Shown here one piece after another: positions 28,485 through 39,879 of a stretch of 64,000 nt of DNA. Location: contig NZ_QAYG01000001.1 in assembly GCF_003053845.1 (NCBI RefSeq), positions 1,122,078 through 1,186,077 on the forward strand, in the 5' to 3' direction. Made by a program: the position numbers and the translations under genes. The notes below the pieces were generated by a model, which saw nothing but the letters and a program-made list of their open reading frames with translations, made no database searches and had not been told where the DNA came from. The stretch comes from Breoghania corrubedonensis (GTDB lineage Bacteria; Pseudomonadota; Alphaproteobacteria; Rhizobiales; Stappiaceae). Each line of letters starts with the position of its first letter. Within the stretch, counting starts at the first letter, position 1.

Positions 28485-31400
28485 TCAGTTGAGCGGCACG
28501 GAGAGCTTCACCTGGCCCGAAACGGCGTTGTAGTCCTCCGCGCCGATGCCGTCATAAGATCCGTTCGCCTCCACCCGCACACCACTGGGCATGCGCACGT
28601 TGAGGCCGAGTTCGGCCTTCGCGCGCATTTCCACGCCGGCGGAACTTGTCGTCGTGGTGACCCCATAGGTGTCGCGCTTGAAGTTCCAGATGCCGGTGAG
28701 CTTGGCCGAGGGAGCGATCAGATAGCCGGTCTCGGTCTGGTAGGTGTAGGAGATCTCGGGGCCGAAATCGAGCTGGCCAACGCCGACCGTCTGTTCCGGT
28801 ATTTCCACGCTGAGGCTGTCGGTATAGGCCTCCTGCGTCTCCTGCATGTAGGCGACGTTGGCCGAAGGCCGGAAATTCCAGGCGCCGAAGGCCCAGTCGC
28901 CGATGAGACCGGCGCGCACCAGCCAGCGCGTGGTGGAGAAATCGTCCGTGTAGGTGTTGAACGGGCTCACCTGGTTGAAGGACGTGCCCCATGCGGCGCG
29001 CGTGTCGAAATAGAGATTGTTCGTCAGCCGCAGAGTCGCGTAGGGCCCGGCCATCCAGCCGACGCCGTTTGCGTTGGCGTTGAGGGTCGTGAAATCCTGA
29101 TCCATGTAGTCGAGCTGAACCAGCGCGCCGACAAGAATCCGGTCGCTGACAAGATAGTCGGCACCCGCATGGAAGATCGCGAAGACGCCATCGCTGTCCG
29201 AACCGTCGGAATTGTCCTCGAACCAGGTGAAGGAGCCGCGGAACCACACGTCCCACAGGGTTTGTTCAGGCGGCAGACCGCTCGGATTGTGCGCGAAGAC
29301 GCCGGATGTGGCGAGAAGGGCCTGCTTGGCCCGGTCCTGCGCGACATAGGCGGAGCGGATCTGGGCAAGCGAGGTCTCGAAGGCCATGGCCACGCCGCCG
29401 GCCCCGGCCTGCGTAGCGGTGACGTCGAACGGCGTGCCGGTGCCGCTCGCCCCACCGCCGAAGCGGTTGCGGAGCCGGTCGATGCGCCGGTTCTGGCCCG
29501 GCTCGTTCGACAGGATCAGGTCCACCCGCTTGCTGAGGAAGCGATTGATGATGGCCGTCGTGCGTTCGCGCGAATTCGCCGTCTCGAACACGCAGGTGAT
29601 GGCCTCACCCGTTTCCACCACAATGGTGGCGGTCGCGGAACCGACACTGGCGGAAGAGTTGGACGTTCCCCCCGTCTCCGTGCACGAGATGCCGGCGAGG
29701 CCGAAACCATCCGGCATGCCGGCCTTCGGCAGCGACAGCGTGTAGCTGCCCGCCACCACATCGACCGCGGCGGAACTGCCGGCCCCGTTCGACGTCGTGA
29801 TGGCAAGGCCGTTCAGCGCCGTGGCACTTGATGAAAAGGTGAAGGTGCCGTCGCCCTGGCTGGAATTCACCATCACGGTAACGGAGCCGAGTTGCTGCAC
29901 GGTGAGGTTGACGTTGCGGATCTCGGTCGGCGGACCGGAGGCGCTGATGTTGGTGAACGTCACCGTGCCGGAATAGGGCGTCGCGCTCGCCGCGAAGCCG
30001 TTGGCGGTCGCGGTGATCGACACGGTGACCGTCTGGCTGCCGCCAGCGGCGATGGTACCACCGGTCGAGGAAAGCCCGATGAAGGCCTGGCTTGCCGCCG
30101 CCGTGTAGCTGAGCGGGAAACTGCCGGTGTTGGAGATGACGTAGTCCATCGTCGCGTTGAAGGGACCGCCGACGGCTCCGCTTGTGTTGAAGTCTCCGCT
30201 CGTCACCGTGAACTGCGGCGCATCGCCAACCACCAGCGTGTCGCTGGCCGCGGAGACCGTCGTCGCGGTGCTGTTGGCCGTGGCCGCCAGCGTGCTTGTC
30301 GAGAAACTGTTGCTGCCGCTCGTTGTCCCGAGCGGAACAAGCACGGAGACGGTGAAGCTGCAATTGGCGCCGGCGGCAAGCGATCCACCGGACACGCTGA
30401 GGCTGGACGTGCCGGAAACCACCGCGCCGCCACATGGCGCCGCGGGCGTGGCGGAGGAAACGGTTGCCCCCGTGATCACCGCATCGACCGGCATCGTGAA
30501 GGCGAGGCCGGATACGGTCGACACCGAATCGGGATTGGTGATGGTGAATTGGGCTGTCGCGGTCCCGCCTGGCGCAACCGGATCATCGGTGAACTGCAAC
30601 GCGAAGGTCACATTGTCGGCCGGGTTCGCGACCTCGAACGTATCGGAGGCGGGCGGCGCGATCTGCGCGGCCGTCTCGAAAAGCGCACCGGAGGTGCTGG
30701 TATAGGTGTTGGGCGTCGCGTTCGACGGTGCTGCCAGGTTCACCGTGAACTGGCAAGTCTCGGAAGGGTTGAGACTGCCGCCGGTAAGCTCGATCGAGGT
30801 GGTGCCGGCCAGCGCCGACCCCGCGCCGCAGGGATTGCTCGGAAGGGCCCCGGAGACGACAAGCCCGGAAAGCACGGCATCATAATCGTCGGTAAAGCGG
30901 ATATCGCTGAGCGCACTGCCCGACGCCGGGCTGAGGATCGTATAGGTGACGGAGAAGGTGCCGCCGGGCAGAACCGGATCGCCGGAAAAGCTCTTCTGCA
31001 GGGTGACATTGGTCGGCGAGATGGTGAGATCGTCGCTCGCCGCCGCCACGCTTCCCGAGCCCGCGCCGATCGTGACGGCAACCGTGCTCGTGGTGTTCGT
31101 GGAGATGCCGGGCGATGTCCCTGACGGGATCGCCACGGCGACATCGAATGTGCAGGTCGCACCGCCCGGCAGGTTGGAAACGCTGGCCGAAATCGTCGTG
31201 GTGCCGGTGACGTTCCATGAGCCGCCGCCCGAACAGCTGCCCGAATCGGCGGTGACGGTTGCCGCGAAGCCCATCGCGGTCAGGTCGTCGGTGAAGGTCG
31301 CGCCGTCGATGGCGACCGAATTGACGCTGTTATCGAGCACGAAGCGCAACGTCACGGAGCTTCCGGCTTCCGCCGGATCGTCGGTGAAGGTCTTGGTGAA

Positions 31401-33902
31401 GATGATATTTTCATAGGGCGAGGAAACGCTCAGCGTGTCGTTCATGCCGCTGGCGCTGGTCAGCGGGGTGCTGTTCACCGTGGAACTGATCACCGATGTG
31501 GTGTTGCCATAGGTGTTGGCGGCCGCATTGGAAGGCACCGTGAACTGGATGGAGAAGGTGCACGAACCGCTCGCCAGGATGTTGCCGCCGGAAAGGGATA
31601 GCGTACCCGCGGTGCCGCCGCTGCTCAGCGACAGGCTCGAGCCCGTACCGCAGGGGTCGCTCGGCAGAGAGCCGGACAAGACGAGTCCCGGCGAGGGAAG
31701 CCCCAAGCCGTTCAGGTTGTCGCTAAACGAGATGGAGGTCGCATCGTCCGCCGTGTTCGGATTGCTCAGCACGTATTGCAGGGTCACGACGGAGCCCGCG
31801 ACGACCGGATCGTCGGTGAAGCTCATCGTGCCCGTCACGGCCAGGACGTCGGAGACGACGAGCGTGCCGGTTGCGGCCGAGCCCGTCGCCGTCATGATAC
31901 CACTGCCGGAATCCCCGCTGACATCGGACGTCGTGTTCGGGTAGGAACCAGCGGCCGCGCCCCCCGGCACCTGCACGGTGACGGAGAAGGTGCATTCGTC
32001 GCTGGCCGCCAGATTACCGCCCGAAAGCGCGATGGTGCTCGTGCCGGAAACGGTCGATCCCGTTCCGCAGACATTGCTGGCGGGAAGCCCGGTGGCGACG
32101 GCGCCGGTGAGCATTGCATCGAGATCGTCGGTAAACGCGAGGTCGGTAATTGCCGTCGCCTCGTCGTCATTTCGCAGCGTGAATTCGAGCGTTACCGTAT
32201 CGCCCGGACGAACGGGATCGTCGGTGAAGGTCTTGCTCAGGCTGACATTGATATCCGGCGGAGAGACCTGCAGCGTATCGCTGGCGGGTGCGCCGGTGCC
32301 GCCGTCGCTCGTCACGTCGCTGGAAGTGGAGGCGTAGTCGCCGGCCGGCGTGTTTGCGGGAAGCGTCAGGGTCAGGGTCAGGGTGCAGGAGGCGCCGGCC
32401 GCGAGTGTGCCGCTGTTCAGGACCACGGACGGCGTTCCGCTAATCTCCTGCGTGAAGAGGAACGATCCGGACCCGCACAGATTGGAGCCGGTTCCCGCGG
32501 TGACCGCCGCATCGGCCATCGCGGCGAGGCTGTCGGTGAAGGCGATAGAGCCGAGCGCCGTGATCGTGCTGGGATTGCTGATGACGTATTGCAGCGTCAC
32601 GGTGCCGCCGGCGGAAACCGGATCGTCGGTGAACGACTTGGTCATCACGGGCGTCGTGGTGACGACGTTGAACGATGCAGACGCGGGGTCGCCCGTGACC
32701 GGGGAGCCGCCAAGCTGACCGGATATCGAGCTCGTCGTGCTGGTGACTGTGGTGTCGGAGGCGCTGGCAGGTACATCGAGTGTGACGGTGAAGCTGCAGC
32801 TTTCGCGCGACCCGAGAGTGGCCCCCGACAGTGTCAGCGTGGAGGATCCGGTCAGCTGGGACCCCACCCCGCAAAAGCCGGTCGCGGGAAGCGCGGACGC
32901 CGTCAGGCCGCTCAGCGCGGCGTCGAGATCATCCGTGAAGGTGATCGCGGTCGCGGCGGAGGAGGAACTCCGGTTGGCCAGCGTGTAGGTCATCTCGATC
33001 GTGCCGCCGGGCGCAGCGGCAGTGCGCGCAAACTGCTTGATCAACGTGATGTCACCGGTGGGCGCGGTCACCGTCAGTGTTGCGGTGGCGGCGCCTGAGG
33101 TCCCTGCGGACGAACTCAGTTCGGCCGAGTTGACATACGTACCGGCGCCCGTGTTCGTGACATCGACCGTGACCGTGCACGATCCGGCTGCCGTGAAGAA
33201 CGCGCCGGAAAGCTGAACGGTCTGGGAACCGGTCGTGGCGCTCGCAGCCCCACCGGTACAACTGGTCGCGACACTGCTTGGAGAGGCCACCTGAAGGCCG
33301 GTTGGCAGGGTATTGTTGAAAGCAACGCCGGTGACAACACCCGAATTCGGCTTCGTAATCGTATAGGTGATCCTTGATGCGGCGCCGATACCGACGGTCG
33401 CGGGCGAAAACGCCATGTCGAACTCGAGGCGGGCGGCATCCACGGTCAGTGTCGCGCTGGCAGTGCCCGAGTTTCCGGCGCTCGATGTCAGGTCACCCGA
33501 GGTGTTGTTGTAGGCCCCGCCGGTGGAGGCCGTCACGTAGATCGAGACGGTGCAGCTGCTGTCTGCTGCCACGCTCGCTCCGCTCGCCCCGCCATTGCCT
33601 TCGAAGGTGAACGTATCGCTCGCATTCACCGTGACGACGCCGTCTATACAGGTCGTCTCGCCACGCGGCGACGCTGCCACGGTTGTTCCGGCCGGCAACG
33701 TGTCGGTGAACGTCATCGCCGTCACCGGCGAGCCGCTGCCGTTCGTGATCGTGAAGATGAGACGGGATTCAGCACCGGCCGCGATCGTGCTCGGCGAGAA
33801 TTGCGCGCTGAAGGTCGGCTGAGCGTCAGCCGTGTGTGCCGTCGCGATCGTCGCTGCCAACAGCAACCCGATAGCGGCAAGGACGCGCTTGGCCCCGATC
33901 AT
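28485..33902 (-). CDS. Giant repeat-containing autotransporter (DUF7933 repeats, C-terminal beta-barrel)
   Basis: 1805-residue surface protein. The ATG at 33902 (GGAAGG ribosome-binding site) gives a signal peptide (MIGAKRVLAAIGLLLAATI, cleaved after HTADA). Nine immunoglobulin-like repeats of about 125-145 residues follow; the best conserved start (S/T)FTDDPV.(P/A)GG(T)VTL and continue with FTDDLDA, PCG.GS, a Ser/Thr-rich strand and an (S/A)CTFSV strand, the pattern of DUF7933/DUF11-type modules. Next come a BACON-like domain (SFPLSYTAAAS, GGTIAAGGSQTVTVSITA), a short beta region with one Cys pair, a helical linker (TTAIINRFLSKRVDLIL) and a C-terminal autotransporter barrel of about 280 residues starting near TLWDVWFRGSFTWFED. 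It is likely an adhesin or surface-layer-like protein. The last residue is Asn rather than the usual Phe/Trp. Single gene. Confidence 0.88.
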   Translation of the reverse strand: MIGAKRVLAAIGLLLAATIATAHTADAQPTFSAQFSPSTIAAGAESRLIFTITNGSGSPVTAMTFTDTLPAGTTVAASPRGETTCIDGVVTVNASDTFTFEGNGGASGASVAADSSCTVSIYVTASTGGAYNNTSGDLTSSAGNSGTASATLTVDAARLEFDMAFSPATVGIGAASRITYTITKPNSGVVTGVAFNNTLPTGLQVASPSSVATSCTGGAASATTGSQTVQLSGAFFTAAGSCTVTVDVTNTGAGTYVNSAELSSSAGTSGAATATLTVTAPTGDITLIKQFARTAAAPGGTIEMTYTLANRSSSSAATAITFTDDLDAALSGLTASALPATGFCGVGSQLTGSSTLTLSGATLGSRESCSFTVTLDVPASASDTTVTSTTSSISGQLGGSPVTGDPASASFNVVTTTPVMTKSFTDDPVSAGGTVTLQYVISNPSTITALGSIAFTDSLAAMADAAVTAGTGSNLCGSGSFLFTQEISGTPSVVLNSGTLAAGASCTLTLTLTLPANTPAGDYASTSSDVTSDGGTGAPASDTLQVSPPDINVSLSKTFTDDPVRPGDTVTLEFTLRNDDEATAITDLAFTDDLDAMLTGAVATGLPASNVCGTGSTVSGTSTIALSGGNLAASDECTFSVTVQVPGGAAAGSYPNTTSDVSGDSGSGIMTATGSAATGTLVVSDVLAVTGTMSFTDDPVVAGSVVTLQYVLSNPNTADDATSISFSDNLNGLGLPSPGLVLSGSLPSDPCGTGSSLSLSSGGTAGTLSLSGGNILASGSCTFSIQFTVPSNAAANTYGNTTSVISSTVNSTPLTSASGMNDTLSVSSPYENIIFTKTFTDDPAEAGSSVTLRFVLDNSVNSVAIDGATFTDDLTAMGFAATVTADSGSCSGGGSWNVTGTTTISASVSNLPGGATCTFDVAVAIPSGTSPGISTNTTSTVAVTIGAGSGSVAAASDDLTISPTNVTLQKSFSGDPVLPGGTFSVTYTILSPASGSALSDIRFTDDYDAVLSGLVVSGALPSNPCGAGSALAGTTSIELTGGSLNPSETCQFTVNLAAPSNATPNTYTSTSGALFETAAQIAPPASDTFEVANPADNVTFALQFTDDPVAPGGTATAQFTITNPDSVSTVSGLAFTMPVDAVITGATVSSATPAAPCGGAVVSGTSSLSVSGGSLAAGANCSFTVSVLVPLGTTSGSNSFSTSTLAATANSTATTVSAASDTLVVGDAPQFTVTSGDFNTSGAVGGPFNATMDYVISNTGSFPLSYTAAASQAFIGLSSTGGTIAAGGSQTVTVSITATANGFAASATPYSGTVTFTNISASGPPTEIRNVNLTVQQLGSVTVMVNSSQGDGTFTFSSSATALNGLAITTSNGAGSSAAVDVVAGSYTLSLPKAGMPDGFGLAGISCTETGGTSNSSASVGSATATIVVETGEAITCVFETANSRERTTAIINRFLSKRVDLILSNEPGQNRRIDRLRNRFGGGASGTGTPFDVTATQAGAGGVAMAFETSLAQIRSAYVAQDRAKQALLATSGVFAHNPSGLPPEQTLWDVWFRGSFTWFEDNSDGSDSDGVFAIFHAGADYLVSDRILVGALVQLDYMDQDFTTLNANANGVGWMAGPYATLRLTNNLYFDTRAAWGTSFNQVSPFNTYTDDFSTTRWLVRAGLIGDWAFGAWNFRPSANVAYMQETQEAYTDSLSVEIPEQTVGVGQLDFGPEISYTYQTETGYLIAPSAKLTGIWNFKRDTYGVTTTTSSAGVEMRAKAELGLNVRMPSGVRVEANGSYDGIGAEDYNAVSGQVKLSVPLN

Positions 33903-34394
33903 CCGTAATCCTTCCGATACTCGATTTCGTCTCACCGATACGGTGATGAAATATGCAGTGTCCGTTTCACGCGAGGTCCGGCAATACAGGACCAGGTCCA
34001 CCGCGAATGCGTCGTGCCGGAGATCTTTTCGTTCGAACGCGGCTTGTATTGATTTTATTGAATTTAAACACGCATTTAACGTCGAAAGACACTGGCCGTG
34101 GGATGTTCGATTGCCCCAACCCTTACGTCAAGTCGGGTTGCGTGCAGATGATGACTATTCGCCAATGGGTTGCCGATGTGCCACATTTATGCCGGGTTTT
34201 TGTCTGCCCGACACATTCCCGGCGACCGGAATGCGGCGCGGCCTTTCGCGCTAACACGAGGGGAACCCGGCCTGGGGGCGATCCGCCCGCCAGGGAGCGC
34301 GCGAACAGACCAGCGCGACCGAAAAATTCGGGGCGGGAATTTGGCGCGGGAGCTCGCGGTGGGAATTTGGGGGTGGGAGTTCGGGGCGTATAAC
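33903..34394. promoter_or_regulatory. Autotransporter upstream region with AT-rich core and G-rich imperfect repeat
   Basis: No gene found. An AT-rich stretch at about 34040-34095 lies 140-190 bases before the autotransporter start and is the best place for its promoter. At about 34325-34388 there is a G-rich imperfect tandem repeat (units like GGGAATTTGG and GGGAGTTCGGGGCG), of unknown meaning. Confidence 0.4.
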
Positions 34395-34397
34395 GAA

Positions 34398-34428
34398 AAA
34401 GCCCCACCGAATGGATCGGCGGGGCTTT
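34398..34428 (-). terminator. Rho-independent terminator of the atp operon
   Basis: Arms AAAGCCCCGCCGA / TCGGTGGGGCTTT (one G-U pair), 5-base loop, followed on the minus strand by TTCGTTATA after a run of T. It lies about 110 bases after the atpC stop. From 34429 to 34539 there is nothing else recognisable. Confidence 0.85.
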
Positions 34429-34539
34429 CAAGACCTGATTTTCGGACGTTCGGCGGGGGCTGTCATATCGCCGGACCGCTCGCCCGGCGTCTCGTGACGG
34501 GTTTACCGCGGCACCATTCCGGCACCCGCGGCCAACGCT

Positions 34540-34947
34540 CTAAAGGTTGGCCAGGGCGCCTTTCATGTTCTTCAGATTGTCGAGCTTGGTCGCGGCGGCC
34601 AGACGCTGGTCGTCGTCCTTGGCGTCCGCGAAGTCCTCTTCCGCATTGCGGATCTGCTCGGCGAGGTCCTCTGCCTTGATGTCGGCGACGTCGATCGCCT
34701 CCTCGGCCAGGATCGTCAGGCCATTCGGATTGACGTCCGCGAAACCGCCGACGACGTAGAGCCTGCTCTCGTGGCCGTCCGTATGCTTCACCGAGATGAA
34801 ACCCGGGCGGACCGTCGACATGGTCGGCGCGTGGTCCTTCAGGACGCCGAAATCGCCGTCCGTACCGGGCACGACGACTTCGTTCACCGCTTCTGAAATC
34901 AGCAGGCGTTCCGGCGAGACGAGCTCAAACTGAAACGGTTCCGCCAT
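34540..34947 (-). CDS. atpC: ATP synthase F1 epsilon subunit
   Basis: 135-residue central-stalk subunit that couples rotation and inhibits ATP hydrolysis. The N-terminal beta-sandwich is clear (FQFELVSPERLLISEAVNEVVVPGTDGDFGVL, split here as FELVSPERLL and VVVPGTDGDFGVLKDHAP), with VVGGFADVNPNGLTILAEEA, then a C-terminal helical part. Last gene of the operon, 98 bases after atpD. Confidence 0.96.
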   Translation of the reverse strand: MAEPFQFELVSPERLLISEAVNEVVVPGTDGDFGVLKDHAPTMSTVRPGFISVKHTDGHESRLYVVGGFADVNPNGLTILAEEAIDVADIKAEDLAEQIRNAEEDFADAKDDDQRLAAATKLDNLKNMKGALANL

Positions 34948-35045
34948 GGCAAGCCTCGTTCGTTCCTGAAAATCCGCCGGAGCGTCAAGTCGCTCCGGCG
35001 CTCAATTCGATCGGTATCGGCCCATCGGTCAAGACGGGCGTCGGA

Positions 35046-36485
<1,440 letters not shown>

Positions 36486-36601
36486 TCAAATCCGGTCAGA
36501 GCAACCCGCCTTCCCAGGCGAAATCACCTGAAGGCGGATACGTTGCCCGTTTCCACAGTGCCAGAGCATCATGTTCCGCGTTCTCATGAACGCGGGATGC
36601 C

Positions 36602-37483
36602 CTAGAGCGCTTCCGCGCCCGCAATAATTTCGATCAGCTCGGTGGTGATCTGCGCCTGACGCTGGCGGTTGTAGCTCGTCGTCAGCTTGTCGATCATCTC
36701 GCCGGCATTGCGCGTCGCGTTGTCCATGGCGGACATGCGCGCACCCTGTTCGGAAGCCGCGTTCTCAAGAAGCGCCCGAAAGACCTGAACCGAGACGTTG
36801 CGCGGCAGCAGATCCTGCAGGATCTCCCCTTCGTCCGGCTCATACTCGTAGATCGCGCCCTGAAGGTCGACCGTCTCCGCCCCTTCCGGCACAGCGGCCG
36901 GGATGAGCTGCTGCTCGGTCGGGATCTGCGAGATCACCGACTGGAACTCGGCATAGAACAGCGTGCAGACGTCGAACGCCTCGTCATCAAACATCGCCAG
37001 AAGACGCTTGCCGATATCGTCGGCGTGGCCGAAGCCGAGCTTCTTGACCTCGCGCAGGCTGATCGTATCGACAACCAGCTTGCCAAAGTCGCGGCGCAGG
37101 ATGTCGAAGCCCTTCTTGCCGACGCAGAGGATCTTCACCTCCTTGCCGTCGGCCTGAAGGCGGCGCGCACGCTCCTTGGCGAGCTTGACGATGGAGTTGT
37201 TGAAACCACCGCACAGGCCACGATCGGCGGTACAGACGACGAGCAGATGCACGTCGTCCTTGCCTGTGCCGGTCATCAGTCTGGGCGCGTCCTGGCGGCC
37301 TTCGAAGGCGACCGCCAGATTGGCCAGAACGGCGTCCATGCGTTCCGCATAGGGCCGCGCGGCCTCCGCGGCCTCCTGGGCACGACGCAGCTTCGCCGCG
37401 GCCACCATCTGCATGGCCTTGGTGATCTTCTGCGTCGCCTTAACAGAGGCGATGCGGTTTCGTAGGTCCTTGAGTGACGCCAT
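36602..37483 (-). CDS. atpG: ATP synthase F1 gamma subunit
   Basis: 293-residue rotor shaft of F1. The N-terminal coiled coil is typical ([36 protein letters not shown]), the central Rossmann-like part has [17 protein letters not shown], and the C-terminal helix carries [28 protein letters not shown]. Complete and of normal length. 30 bases after atpA. Confidence 0.98.
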   Translation of the reverse strand: MASLKDLRNRIASVKATQKITKAMQMVAAAKLRRAQEAAEAARPYAERMDAVLANLAVAFEGRQDAPRLMTGTGKDDVHLLVVCTADRGLCGGFNNSIVKLAKERARRLQADGKEVKILCVGKKGFDILRRDFGKLVVDTISLREVKKLGFGHADDIGKRLLAMFDDEAFDVCTLFYAEFQSVISQIPTEQQLIPAAVPEGAETVDLQGAIYEYEPDEGEILQDLLPRNVSVQVFRALLENAASEQGARMSAMDNATRNAGEMIDKLTTSYNRQRQAQITTELIEIIAGAEAL

Positions 37484-37513
37484 AGGCGCTCCCGATCCCG
37501 GTCCTTGCGGTTG

Positions 37514-39046
37514 TTAGGCGGCGAAGGTCTTGGAGAAGTGTTCGACGGCGGACTTGAGCTTCGACGTCAGCTCGTCGTTCAGCGCCTTCTTCTCCCAGAT
37601 CTCGTCGAGCAGCTCTTTCTGTTCCCCACGCATGTAGGTGAGCAGACCCTGCTCGAAGGCACCGACCTGATCGACCGGCAGCTTGTCGAGATAGCCGTTC
37701 ACGCCGGCGTAGATCACGGCGACCTGTTCCTGCGTCTTCAGCGGCGAGAACTGCGGCTGCTTCAGAAGCTCGGTCAGGCGCGCGCCGCGGTTCAGCAGAC
37801 GCTGGGTGGTGGCATCGAGATCGGAGCCGAACTGCGCAAAGGCCGCCATTTCGCGGTACTGAGCCAGCTCGCCCTTGATCGGGCCCGCCACCTGCTTCAT
37901 CGCCTTGACCTGGGCCGAAGAACCCACGCGCGACACCGACAGACCGACGTTCACCGCCGGGCGGATGCCCTGGAAGAACAGATCCGTCTCGAGGAAGATC
38001 TGGCCGTCGGTGATCGAGATCACGTTGGTCGGAATGTAGGCCGACACATCGTTCGCCTGGGTCTCGATGACCGGAAGCGCGGTGAGCGAACCCGAACCGT
38101 AGTTCTCGTTGAGCTTCGCCGAACGCTCCAGCAGACGGGAGTGCAGGTAGAACACGTCGCCCGGGAAGGCTTCACGTCCCGGCGGACGACGGAGCAGCAG
38201 GGACATCTGACGATAGGCCACGGCCTGCTTCGTCAGATCGTCGTAGCCGATCACCGCGTGCATGCCCTTGTCGCGGAAGAACTCGCCCATCGCGCAGCCG
38301 GTGAACGGCGCCAGGTACTGCATCGGCGCCGGGTCGGACGCCGTGGCGGCAACCACGATGGAGTATTCCAGGGCGCCACGATCTTCCAGTGTCTTCACGA
38401 ACTGGGCAACGGTGGAGCGCTTCTGACCGATCGCGACGTAGATGCAATAGAGCTTCGCGCTCTCGTCATCACCCTCGTTCAGCGACTTCTGGTTGAGGAA
38501 GGTGTCGAGGATGATCGCGGTCTTGCCGGTCTGACGGTCACCGATGATCAGCTCGCGCTGGCCACGGCCGATCGGGATGAGCGCGTCCACGGCCTTGAGG
38601 CCCGTCGACATCGGCTCATGCACCGACTTGCGCGGCAGGATGCCCGGCGCCTTGACGTCGACGCGGCGGCGCTCGTCCGACTCAATCGGCCCCTTGCCGT
38701 CGATCGGGTTGCCGAGACCGTCGACGACGCGGCCCAGGAGCCCCTTGCCAACCGGCACGTCAACGATGGTGCCGGTCCGCTTGACCGTGTCGCCTTCCTT
38801 AATTGTGCGGTCGTTGCCGAAAATAACGACACCCACATTGTCCGTCTCAAGGTTCAGCGCCATGCCCCGGATATTGCCCGGGAACTCGACCATCTCACCG
38901 GCCTGCACATTGTCCAGACCATAGACACGGGCAATGCCGTCACCGACGGACAGCACCTGGCCGACTTCGGAAACTTCGGCTTCCTGGCCGAAATTCTTGA
39001 TCTGATCCTTGAGGATGGCGGAGATTTCCGCGGCCCGAATATCCAT
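37514..39046 (-). CDS. atpA: ATP synthase F1 alpha subunit
   Basis: Non-catalytic nucleotide-binding subunit of F1; 510 residues. It begins [20 protein letters not shown], has Walker [35 protein letters not shown], and the conserved [14 protein letters not shown] with the arginine finger. The ATG overlaps the atpH stop by one base (TGATG-type junction), implying translational coupling. Confidence 0.98.
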   Translation of the reverse strand: MDIRAAEISAILKDQIKNFGQEAEVSEVGQVLSVGDGIARVYGLDNVQAGEMVEFPGNIRGMALNLETDNVGVVIFGNDRTIKEGDTVKRTGTIVDVPVGKGLLGRVVDGLGNPIDGKGPIESDERRRVDVKAPGILPRKSVHEPMSTGLKAVDALIPIGRGQRELIIGDRQTGKTAIILDTFLNQKSLNEGDDESAKLYCIYVAIGQKRSTVAQFVKTLEDRGALEYSIVVAATASDPAPMQYLAPFTGCAMGEFFRDKGMHAVIGYDDLTKQAVAYRQMSLLLRRPPGREAFPGDVFYLHSRLLERSAKLNENYGSGSLTALPVIETQANDVSAYIPTNVISITDGQIFLETDLFFQGIRPAVNVGLSVSRVGSSAQVKAMKQVAGPIKGELAQYREMAAFAQFGSDLDATTQRLLNRGARLTELLKQPQFSPLKTQEQVAVIYAGVNGYLDKLPVDQVGAFEQGLLTYMRGEQKELLDEIWEKKALNDELTSKLKSAVEHFSKTFAA

Positions 39047-39606
39047 CAGCCGACCTCTTTCATCGCGATTTTGAGAGAATTCAAGCGGGTCCGCAGGGAC
39101 GTATCGATCATCCTGCTGCCGACCTTAACGATAAGACCGCCGATCAGTTCGGGATCGACGGTCGCATTGATCTTAACGTCCTTGCCCGTGGCCTTGTTGA
39201 GGGCGGCCTTGAGGGCAGCGACGTTCGCCTCATCGAGCTTGGCGGCGGAAACGATATCAGCCGTCACCTCGCCGCGCGCGGCGGCGGCAAGCTCGTGGAA
39301 ACCGCGGAGCATGTCGGGAAGCGCAAACAGGCGACGGTTGGAAGCCACCAGCTTGACGAAATTGGCGGTCAGACCACCGATTTCGGCCTTCTTCAGGACG
39401 GCGCTCATGGCACCGATCTGCTCGTCGGAGGAGAATGTCGGGCTCCTGACGAGCCGCACAAGATCTGCGCTCTCACCGAGGAGCTTCTCAAGGGCGGCGA
39501 TGTCGACCTCGGTCGGCTCCACCACCTTCTGCTCTTCGGCAAGCTCGAAAAGGGCGGAGGCGTACCGCTTTGCAACACCTGAGACGTGGGAGAGGTTGTC
39601 TGTCAC
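39046..39606 (-). CDS. atpH: ATP synthase F1 delta subunit
   Basis: 186-residue peripheral-stalk subunit that ties the b-subunits to the top of F1. Marks: [19 protein letters not shown] at the N-terminus and the C-terminal [22 protein letters not shown] region with LRTRLNSLK. First gene of the operon, so the promoter lies in the 273 bases up to priA (39607-39879). F0 genes (atpB, E, F) are not in the window, as is usual in alphaproteobacteria where they form a separate operon. Confidence 0.97.
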   Translation of the reverse strand: MTDNLSHVSGVAKRYASALFELAEEQKVVEPTEVDIAALEKLLGESADLVRLVRSPTFSSDEQIGAMSAVLKKAEIGGLTANFVKLVASNRRLFALPDMLRGFHELAAAARGEVTADIVSAAKLDEANVAALKAALNKATGKDVKINATVDPELIGGLIVKVGSRMIDTSLRTRLNSLKIAMKEVG

Positions 39607-39879
39607 CGTGTCCGTGCTCTGCTGACGCGCGTCAAGTCCCCATCCAAGCGCGTATCCTTGGGTAGGGACCTGAATTCAAAGGATAATTTTTGGCGGCACC
39701 AGCCCAGCCCGAGCCCGCACCGCCAAAGTCGCGCTTCGCATAGCATAGCAATCACGGGTGCGCAACATTACCGGTAGGACGGAATAGGTGGTTTCACGCC
39801 ATTCCTCGACCAAAGGCGTATATAAACGCCCTCAAGATCATACCGTTGCGTCATTTCCACAGCCGCTGGGGACAGCGGC

